Part shown: positions 1-4,643 of the stretch, piece by piece
Layout of the letters: each line of letters starts with the position of its first letter
Numbering within the stretch: the stretch's first letter is position 1
Source: Thermoplasmata archaeon
Lineage (GTDB): Archaea; Thermoplasmatota; Thermoplasmata; UBA184
NCBI GenBank assembly: GCA_030043505.1
Contig: JASHXN010000017.1
Span: 1-9,313, forward strand
Length of the DNA: 9,313 nucleotides
Direction: 5' to 3'
Notes under the pieces: generated by a model
Databases searched by the model: none
What the model saw: the letters and a program-made list of their open reading frames with translations, nothing else
What the model was told of the DNA's origin: nothing
Program-made: the position numbers and the translations under genes

Positions 1-797
1 CCCGGATGTTCCGGCCTCCCAGCGGCAACTCGGTGATGCTCGCCGTCGACCACGGCTACTTCATGGGGCCGACCCGCCGGCTCGAAGACGCGCGGAGCAC
101 GATCGCTCCGCTGCTCGCGCACGCCGACGCCCTCGCGCTGACGCGCGGGATCCTGCGCTCGAGCGTCCCCGCGGAGTCGACCACGCCGATCGTGCTCCGG
201 GTCTCGGGCGGCGCCACCGTCCTCCAGGAGGACCTCTCGAACGAGGCCGTCACGACGGCGATCGAAGACGCCGGGCGGCTGAACGTCTGCGCGGTGGCGA
301 TGTCGGTCTTCGTCGGGGCCCCGCACGAGCACCAAAGCCTCGTCAACCTGGGAAAGTTGATCGACGACGGGGAGCGAGCCGGGATCCCGGTCCTCGCCAT
401 CACGGCCGTCGGCAAGGAGCTGGAGAAGCGGGACGCCCGCTACCTGGCGCTCGCCTGCCGGGTCTCCGCCGAGCTCGGCGCCCACGTCGTCAAGACGTAC
501 TACTGCGACGGCTTCGCGAAGGTCGTCGAAGGGTGTCCGGTGCCGATCGTCGTCGCCGGCGGACCCAAGCTCGACAGCGACCGCGCGGCCCTCGAGCTGG
601 CCCACGGGGCGATCGAGCAGGGAGCCCGGGGGATCGACATGGGGCGGAACATTTGGCAGTCCGACCACCCCGTCGCGATGCTCAAGGCGCTGCGGGCGAT
701 CGTGCACGAGAAGGTGACGGTCCGCGAAGCGCTCGACGTGCTCGACGGGGAGAAGGCCCGTCGCCCCGCCGGAGCGTCGGCGGCGTCGACCGCCTGA
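1..797 (+). CDS. LsrF-like class I (DeoC/FbaB-type) aldolase/thiolase, 5' end outside window
   Basis: The protein resembles LsrF, the 3-hydroxy-5-phosphonooxypentane-2,4-dione thiolase that finishes autoinducer-2 breakdown in enteric bacteria. The nearby archaeal relatives include FbaB-type aldolases and the aldolase of the archaeal aromatic amino-acid route, so the substrate is not certain. Numbered from the first visible ATG (position 6), recognisable segments are MLAVDHGYF (11-19), TRGILR (46-51), LSNEAV (77-82), EHQS (108-111), TAVGK (133-137), VVKTYY with the likely Schiff-base Lys163, PVPIVVAGG, and DMGRNIWQSDHPVAM near the C-terminus. The reading frame is open through the left edge. 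The codon before the ATG is Arg, matching the R-I-F segment that precedes this region in E. coli LsrF, so about 40 N-terminal residues probably lie outside the window and the visible ATG is internal. It ends in TGA. No other Lsr genes are visible beside it. The aldolase family is secure; the exact substrate is an inference. Confidence 0.88.
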   Translation, partial: RMFRPPSGNSVMLAVDHGYFMGPTRRLEDARSTIAPLLAHADALALTRGILRSSVPAESTTPIVLRVSGGATVLQEDLSNEAVTTAIEDAGRLNVCAVAMSVFVGAPHEHQSLVNLGKLIDDGERAGIPVLAITAVGKELEKRDARYLALACRVSAELGAHVVKTYYCDGFAKVVEGCPVPIVVAGGPKLDSDRAALELAHGAIEQGARGIDMGRNIWQSDHPVAMLKALRAIVHEKVTVREALDVLDGEKARRPAGASAASTA

Positions 798-812
798 CCC
801 GCCGGCCTCCAA

Positions 813-820
813 CTTCATAA
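813..820 (+). promoter_or_regulatory. TATA-like box of the tRNA-Leu gene
   Basis: CTTCATAA is an AT-rich island in very GC-rich DNA, centred about 29 bases before the first base of the tRNA. This is the expected place for an archaeal TATA box driving a tRNA transcript with a very short leader. No clear BRE could be picked out. Confidence 0.5.
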
Positions 821-845
821 GGCGGGCGTCGCTCGCGGCGCCCGC

Positions 846-930
846 GCGGGGATTGCCAAGCTTGGCCAAAGGCGCCAGATTCAGGGTCTGGTCCCGTAGG
901 GGTTCGTGGGTTCAAATCCCTCTCCCCGCA
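846..930 (+). tRNA. tRNA-Leu, anticodon CAG
   Basis: An 85-base type II tRNA that folds by hand. The acceptor stem GCGGGGA (846-852) pairs fully with TCCCCGC (923-929), with discriminator A930. The D stem is GCC/GGC (855-857 and 871-873) with GG at 864-865. The anticodon stem CCAGA/TCTGG encloses the loop TTCAGGG, putting CAG at 882-884, which reads the Leu codon CTG. The long variable arm has a CCC/GGG stem, as expected for Leu. The T loop is TTCAAAT. The T stem has one U-U mismatch (907 with 921). There is no intron and no encoded CCA (the tRNA is followed by CCC), so CCA would be added enzymatically, as is common in archaea. Confidence 0.96.
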
Positions 931-979
931 CCCGTCCCACTCCTCCGGGGTGGTTCCCGGGGGTCCGCTGCAGGGGCCG

Positions 980-1336
980 CTAGCCGCTCCCCTGTAACAA
1001 CGCGCCGAACGACGACAGTCGTTGGATCCGCCCGCCCCGCAGTTCGAAGACGTTGCAGAACCGGACCTGGAATACCCGACCGTCCGGCTTGGAGACCGTC
1101 GCCGTCCCCTCCGCGACCGCGACGTTCCCCTCCTCGGTGAGGCGCGCCACCTCGGTGCGCACCTCGTCGTCCCCGAGGTTCTGGACGAACGCCGCCCGTC
1201 CGCGGGTCCGGACCCCGGTCGCCGGGACACCGTCGCCCCACTCGATCCACTCGACATCGTCGGCGAGCAGCTCCGCCACCGTCGAGCGTCGGGGCGCGGC
1301 GAGGTACCGCTCGACCACCGCTTTGTTCGCGCTCAT
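980..1336 (-). CDS. SnoaL/NTF2-like small protein
   Basis: A 118-residue protein with the shape of the SnoaL-like (NTF2 superfamily) fold, a cone-shaped alpha+beta barrel used by many small ligand-binding proteins and isomerases. The N-terminal helix (NKAVVERYLAA) is followed by LLADDVEWIEWGDG, the GVRTRGRAAF segment and the last two strands VFQVRFCNVFEL and GGRIQRLSSFGALL, all typical in order and spacing. The length is normal for the family. No specific catalytic residues could be assigned, so the ligand is unknown. The start is the ATG at 1336, with an AT-containing palindrome about 24 bases upstream as a possible TATA element. The stop is TAG inside a CTAG. The gene is divergent from the isocitrate lyase/PEP mutase-family gene, 117 bases away. 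Confidence 0.85.
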   Translation of the reverse strand: MSANKAVVERYLAAPRRSTVAELLADDVEWIEWGDGVPATGVRTRGRAAFVQNLGDDEVRTEVARLTEEGNVAVAEGTATVSKPDGRVFQVRFCNVFELRGGRIQRLSSFGALLQGSG

Positions 1337-1355
1337 CGTCGCCGTACGGCGTCAG

Positions 1356-1363
1356 CGATATCG
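1356..1363 (-). promoter_or_regulatory. Possible TATA element between the divergent SnoaL-like and PEP mutase-like genes
   Basis: CGATATCG is a perfect palindrome and the most AT-rich spot in the 117-base divergent gap. It is centred about 24 bases before the SnoaL-like ATG at 1336, close to the expected TATA distance for a leaderless transcript. Being palindromic it could also act rightward, giving about a 70-base leader for the gene starting at 1454. The evidence is position and composition only. Confidence 0.3.
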
Positions 1364-1453
1364 GGAGGTACATCGATTCCCGGATGGGCGTCCCCCGGCC
1401 GGTTCCACTCGGGAGTTCCGAGGCCGGGTGCGGGGGCGTCCTGCGGTGCGACG

Positions 1454-2308
1454 ATGACGTCCCAGGCGGAGAGGGCCGAACGATTCCGGTCCCTGCACCG
1501 GGGTCCCGGACTGTTCGTCCTCCCCAACGCATGGGACGTCCCGAGCGCGAGGGTCCTCGAGGACGTGGGGTTCCCCGCGGTGGCGACCTCCAGCGCGGGC
1601 GCGATGGTCTCGCTCGGCTATCCGGACGGGGAGGCGCTCCCCCGCCGGGAACTGGTCGCGGTCGTCCGTCGGATCGCGGAGCGGCTCGCCGTGCCGCTCA
1701 GCGCCGATGTCGTCGCCGGGTACGGCCGCACCCCGGCGGCGGCCGCCGCGACCGTGAGGGCGGTGGTCCGCGCGGGGGCCGTCGGGGTGAATCTCGAGGA
1801 CGTCGACCCGCGCTCGGAGCGGCTCGTGCCGCTCCCGCTCCAACTCGCCAAACTGCGCGCGATCCGGGCGCTGGACGACGAGCTGGGGCTTAGGCTCGTT
1901 CTCAACGCCCGGACCGACGCGCTCTACGTCGGGGCTGGCACTCCGGGGGATCGGTTCCGGGAAGCGGTGCGCCGCGTCCGCGCGTTCCGGGCCGCCGGCG
2001 CGGACTGTGCCTATCCGATGCGCCTCTGCCGCCGGGAGGAGGTCGCCCGCTTCCTCCGAGAAGCGCCGGGCCCGCTGAACGTCATGATACGCCCGGGACT
2101 TCCCCGGCTGGGCACACTGGAACGACTGGGGGTCCGGCGGGTCAGCTTCGGGCCGGCCGCCTCGTACGCCGCCCTCGGCTTCCTTCGACGCGCTGGCGAA
2201 GAGGTCCTGCGACGCCGGTCGTTCCGTTCGCTCGTCCGGGGGGCGCTGACGTTCGACGAGCTCAACCGCCTCGCGGAACCCGCCGCCGGCCGCCGCGCCC
2301 CCCGCTGA
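1454..2308 (+). CDS. Isocitrate lyase/PEP mutase superfamily protein, atypical active site
   Basis: A 284-residue TIM-barrel protein of the isocitrate lyase/phosphoenolpyruvate mutase superfamily, whose members cleave or form C-C or P-C bonds next to a 2-oxo acid. Hallmarks are LFVLPNAWDVPSA (20-32), TSSAGAMVSLGYPDGE (45-60), the metal-region segment SADVVAGYG (83-91), VNLEDVD (111-117) and NARTDA (150-155, with Arg152 and Asp154). The classical D-x-E of the GYG loop reads D-x-V here (Asp85 and Val87), and the K-K-C-G loop of true isocitrate and methylisocitrate lyases is absent. It is therefore closer to the uncharacterised or oxaloacetate decarboxylase-like branch, and its reaction cannot be named. 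The ATG at 1454 is chosen because the family similarity begins just after it; the in-frame stretch upstream is antisense to the SnoaL-like gene. Its last 47 bases overlap the convergent regulator gene. Confidence 0.87.
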   Translation: MTSQAERAERFRSLHRGPGLFVLPNAWDVPSARVLEDVGFPAVATSSAGAMVSLGYPDGEALPRRELVAVVRRIAERLAVPLSADVVAGYGRTPAAAAATVRAVVRAGAVGVNLEDVDPRSERLVPLPLQLAKLRAIRALDDELGLRLVLNARTDALYVGAGTPGDRFREAVRRVRAFRAAGADCAYPMRLCRREEVARFLREAPGPLNVMIRPGLPRLGTLERLGVRRVSFGPAASYAALGFLRRAGEEVLRRRSFRSLVRGALTFDELNRLAEPAAGRRAPR

Positions 2309-3053
2309 TTCCCGGGGCGGGCCGCTCTCCTCCCGCCCCGCCCAACCGGGGGAGCACCCGGGGAGGGGAGACGGTCGCCGCGGCCCGGGCCTTCAACAGG
2401 GTGTAGCTGTTCCTCAGCAAGCGTCCCTGGGCCTTGCGCAAATGCTCGCCGAACGTCGACCGGGAGACGCCGAGCGCCCGGGAGACCGCCTCCCAACTCG
2501 CGCGGGCCGGGACGTCGAGGAGCCCACCGTCCTGCGCCGCGAGCAGGGCACGGATCTGCGGGGGGCTGAGCCCTTCGAAGAAGTGGACCGTCGCGGCCGG
2601 ATACTCGCGGACGGAGTCGAGCCCGGAGCGGTCGGTGATCGAGAGGATCTCGACCGTGCCCAGCCGGCGCAGTCGCCGGATCAGGGCGTTCAGACGAGAC
2701 CGGGTCGCCGCCACCATTCGATACGTTTCGGTGCCGTCCGCGTAGACGACGGGCGGGAGCACCCAGACGCGTCCGCGGCGGGCGAGGCCGGTGACCGACG
2801 GCGGATCCTTCCACTCGAAGTCGGGGAGCTCGAGCAGGGACGACGTACCGTCCCGGAGCAGCTCGTGAGCTCGGAACTCCGTCCGGAGCGTGCGGACGAG
2901 CGGGAGAAGCTCGGCCTCTTCGGGCGCCGTGACGAGGAAGGTGTCGCGGCGGTTGTCGCACCAGAGAAGGAGGACGCTCCGCGGATAGCGGTCGGAGATC
3001 CCGCAGTACGGACACGGGTGATGGACCCGGATCCGCGCATCGACGACGGCCAT
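2262..3053 (-). CDS. HTH_10 (bacterioopsin-activator type) transcriptional regulator
   Basis: A 263-residue archaeal regulator. The C-terminal part (about 160-215) is a clear HTH_10 domain: GLSPPQIRALLAA, then GLLDVPARASWEAVSRALGV with SRSTFGEHLRKAQGRLL as the recognition helix region. This is the layout of the Bat/DmsR-like family common in haloarchaea and Thermoplasmatota. The N-terminus has a possible zinc-binding cluster (His11, His12, Cys14, Cys17, Cys32 in HHPCPYCG and LLWCDN). The middle (about 45-155) probably forms a ligand or effector domain with no recognised signature. The start is the ATG at 3053, with a TATA-like box 23-30 bases upstream; the reading frame further upstream is proline/arginine-rich shadow sequence. 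It is divergent from the phosphatase-like gene (86-base gap), so control of that cluster is plausible but unproven. The last 47 bases overlap the convergent PEP mutase-like gene. Confidence 0.88.
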   Translation of the reverse strand: MAVVDARIRVHHPCPYCGISDRYPRSVLLLWCDNRRDTFLVTAPEEAELLPLVRTLRTEFRAHELLRDGTSSLLELPDFEWKDPPSVTGLARRGRVWVLPPVVYADGTETYRMVAATRSRLNALIRRLRRLGTVEILSITDRSGLDSVREYPAATVHFFEGLSPPQIRALLAAQDGGLLDVPARASWEAVSRALGVSRSTFGEHLRKAQGRLLRNSYTLLKARAAATVSPPRVLPRLGGAGGERPAPGISGGRGGRRRVPRGG

Positions 3054-3075
3054 GGTCGAACGAAGGGGCCGAGGG

Positions 3076-3083
3076 AGAGATAG
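3076..3083 (-). promoter_or_regulatory. TATA-like box of the HTH_10 regulator gene
   Basis: On the minus strand this reads CTATCTCT, centred about 26 bases before the ATG at 3053. That places the transcription start at or next to the A of ATG, i.e. a leaderless mRNA. The call rests on spacing and local AT content. Confidence 0.4.
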
Positions 3084-3130
3084 GCGTCGCCGCCCCCGGG
3101 CGGCTCGAACGTGATGGGGGGTCCGGGCGT

Positions 3131-3138
3131 GAGGAGGG
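3131..3138 (+). promoter_or_regulatory. Shine-Dalgarno sequence of the phosphatase-like gene
   Basis: GAGGAGGG lies just before the ATG at 3140. The match to the archaeal 16S tail (CCUCC) is strong but the spacing to ATG is unusually short, about 2 bases. It supports the ATG at 3140 and a leadered mRNA, in contrast to the leaderless pattern elsewhere in the window. Confidence 0.5.
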
Positions 3139-3139
3139 C

Positions 3140-3583
3140 ATGGCCGCGCAAAAGAACGCGGGCGGATCGAGCGAACGGCGACGGGCGAAGGGACCCACGG
3201 AAGTCGCCCCGGGGCTCTTCGTGGGAGGGTGGGGCGAAGCCGAGGGGTTCTCGGGCGCCCGGTTCTGTGTGCTGGACGAGAAGCCGGCCGAACTCCCGAA
3301 CGGCACCCACATCCCCATCTACGACGAACGGACCGGGGGAGCGATCCGCCCGAACCTGGACCGGCTAGCAAAGGAGGCGGCCGCCGCGAAAGGCCGCGGC
3401 GAAGCGGTCGTCGTCTTCTGCGGCCACGGGATCCGGCGGGGGCCGCTGGGAGCCGCGTGGATCCTGCACCGGAACGACCACCTGACGTTGGAGCAGGCGT
3501 TCGACCGCATTCAGGCCGTCCGGCCCCGTATCGAACGGCCCGCGGCCTGGATGGACGATCCGACGAGCGTCGACGACCGGTAG
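3140..3583 (+). CDS. Dual-specificity-phosphatase-like protein with altered P-loop
   Basis: A 147-residue protein with the fold signature of cysteine-based dual-specificity phosphatases. The strand VVVFC runs into the loop C94-GHGIR-R100 and a helix GPLGAAWILHR, followed by LTLEQAFDRIQAVRP, the usual helix after the P-loop. The C-x5-R spacing and the Gly at +3 are intact. Asp62 (in IYDER), 32 residues before Cys94, is well placed as general acid. Two normally conserved residues differ: the His before the Cys is Phe93, and the Ser/Thr after the Arg is Gly101. Both changes would be expected to raise the cysteine pKa or slow thioenzyme hydrolysis, so activity may be weak or altered. The first 18 residues are a basic tail. 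It is the first gene of a tight plus-strand cluster; the methyltransferase follows after 9 bases. Confidence 0.8.
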   Translation: MAAQKNAGGSSERRRAKGPTEVAPGLFVGGWGEAEGFSGARFCVLDEKPAELPNGTHIPIYDERTGGAIRPNLDRLAKEAAAAKGRGEAVVVFCGHGIRRGPLGAAWILHRNDHLTLEQAFDRIQAVRPRIERPAAWMDDPTSVDDR

Positions 3584-3590
3584 GGAGGGG
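3583..3590 (+). promoter_or_regulatory. Shine-Dalgarno sequence of the methyltransferase gene
   Basis: GGGAGGGG overlaps the last base of the preceding TAG stop and ends two bases before the ATG at 3593. It fixes the methyltransferase start and shows translation from the middle of a polycistronic message. Confidence 0.6.
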
Positions 3591-3592
3591 AG

Positions 3593-4315
3593 ATGCACCC
3601 CGAGAGCGACCCGGATATCGAATGGGTCCGCGCGCTCGCCGGCTGCGCCCGGCCGGCCGCGGAGGCGCGCCTCACCGAGGCGGCCCGGGAGCGTCGGCTC
3701 TTCGCCCAGCTCGACCGCGCCCACCGGCGGGAGGGACGGCGGTCGTACATCGAGATCGACGCGCCGCTGGAGCTGCACGCCCTCGTCCGCCTGCTCCGGC
3801 CTCGGGAGGTCGTCGAGGTCGGGGTCTCGTCCGGTGTCTCCTCCGCCTACCTGCTCCACGCGCTCGAACAGAACGGCGTCGGTACCCTCCACTCGGTGGA
3901 CCGGCCGTCGCGACCCCCGCGCGGCGCCGGGCGCTCCTCCGAGTCGTGGACGCTGCCGCCGAACCGGGACACGGGCTGGGCCGTCCCGGGACCGTTGTGG
4001 CACCGGTGGGACCTTCGGATCGGGGACAAGGCCGACGTGATCCCGCGTCTCGCCGGTGAGCTCGACCGGATCGACCTCGTCGTGTACGACGTACCTCACA
4101 ACGAAGCCGACCTCGAGGCGGAGTTCGCGCTCCTCGACCCCCGCCTACCTCCGGGGGCCGTGGCGATCGTCGACCACGGACCGACCGGAGATCTTTGCCG
4201 GGCGCTCCGGGGGTGGGCCCGGCGGCGGGGTACGGAGGCCGTCCGACGCCAGGGGCTTGGATTGTACGGGATCCGGACCGGCCCTCGGTCGCGGGCGCCT
4301 TCCGAGCGTAAATAG
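3593..4315 (+). CDS. Class I SAM-dependent methyltransferase (Methyltransf_24-like)
   Basis: A 240-residue Rossmann-fold methyltransferase. Motif I is EVVEVGVSSGVSSAYLL (72-88), the SAM-binding glycine loop. The acidic residue at the end of strand 2 is Asp103 (LHSVDRP). A further segment LRIGDKADVIPRL (141-153) and strand 4 IDLVVYDVPHNEADL (160-174) follow, then PPGAVAIVDHG. The order and length fit the Methyltransf_24 group, often near glycan or small-molecule genes. The substrate cannot be read from the sequence. In relatives strand 4 usually reads HDSxHxYE; here it is YDVPHNEA, keeping His169 but not the first His. The segment 104-137 (rich in Arg, Pro, Ser and Trp) is an insertion-like substrate region. 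It lies 9 bases after the phosphatase-like gene, suggesting co-transcription. Its stop codon lies within the TATA-like box of the next gene. Confidence 0.88.
   Translation: MHPESDPDIEWVRALAGCARPAAEARLTEAARERRLFAQLDRAHRREGRRSYIEIDAPLELHALVRLLRPREVVEVGVSSGVSSAYLLHALEQNGVGTLHSVDRPSRPPRGAGRSSESWTLPPNRDTGWAVPGPLWHRWDLRIGDKADVIPRLAGELDRIDLVVYDVPHNEADLEAEFALLDPRLPPGAVAIVDHGPTGDLCRALRGWARRRGTEAVRRQGLGLYGIRTGPRSRAPSERK
4308..4315 (+). promoter_or_regulatory. TATA-like box overlapping the methyltransferase stop codon
   Basis: GTAAATAG is the only AT-rich stretch here, centred about 25 bases before the GTG at 4337. The spacing predicts a leaderless transcript starting at that GTG. The box uses the last Lys codon and the TAG stop of the methyltransferase gene, so an internal promoter could uncouple the downstream two genes from the upstream two. 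Confidence 0.55.
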
Positions 4316-4336
4316 ACCGAAGGGGTCGCGCCCCGT

Positions 4337-4633
4337 GTGCCCACGAAGGCGAGGCGCGGGGTGCGAAGCCCGACGCGCGCCGCCCCGCCCCGCACGGCTC
4401 CGCGGGTAGTCCCCCCGCCGCGGCGGATCGTGCCGGTCCCGGGCGAGGACCCGCACGCGCACGTGGTGTGTCGCGTGTGCGGGCGGATCCAGCCGCTCGA
4501 ACTCTCCGACCTCGACCGGCACCTCCTCACCGAACTGAGCGCGCTGACCCCGGACGGCTGGCGCATCGAGCGGATCGCCTATTCCCTGGCGGGGACGTGC
4601 CGCCGCTGCCGCGAAGGCCCGGCGGCGACGTAG
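4337..4633 (+). CDS. Stand-alone Fur C-terminal (metal/dimerisation) domain protein
   Basis: A 98-residue protein whose residues 38-94 match the C-terminal dimerisation and metal-binding half of Fur-family regulators: the HAHVVC entry (His40, His42), CRVCGRIQPLEL with Cys45 and Cys48, a helix DLDRHLLTELSAL, the strand WRIERIAYSLAG, and CRRC with Cys88 and Cys91. The two CxxC pairs are the structural zinc site of Fur. The normal N-terminal winged helix (about 80 residues) is missing, replaced by about 36 basic, proline-rich residues. Only 21 bases separate it from the methyltransferase gene, so the missing domain is not hidden upstream. The GTG start at 4337 is supported by a TATA-like box at the leaderless distance. 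It may act by forming heterodimers with a full-length Fur or as a zinc-binding protein; both are inferences. The ADH-like gene follows after 10 bases. Confidence 0.8.
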   Translation: MPTKARRGVRSPTRAAPPRTAPRVVPPPRRIVPVPGEDPHAHVVCRVCGRIQPLELSDLDRHLLTELSALTPDGWRIERIAYSLAGTCRRCREGPAAT

Positions 4634-4643
4634 GCGCCGCCGG

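Noticed and set aside
846..930. Intron in the tRNA-Leu gene
   Set aside because: The anticodon loop is exactly seven bases and all stems close without an insertion.
971..994. CAGGGG...CCCCTG inverted repeat as a terminator
   Set aside because: The 6-base stem has a 12-base loop, there is no T run after it on either strand, and most of it lies in the SnoaL-like coding sequence.
1022..1453. N-terminal extension of the PEP mutase-like protein by 144 codons
   Set aside because: The stretch is antisense to the SnoaL-like gene and shows no homology-like pattern; family similarity starts just after the ATG at 1454.
2011..3318. A 435-codon minus-strand open frame over the PEP mutase-like and HTH_10 genes
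   Set aside because: Composition is low-complexity Arg/Pro/Ser, and the two real genes in other frames explain the region fully.
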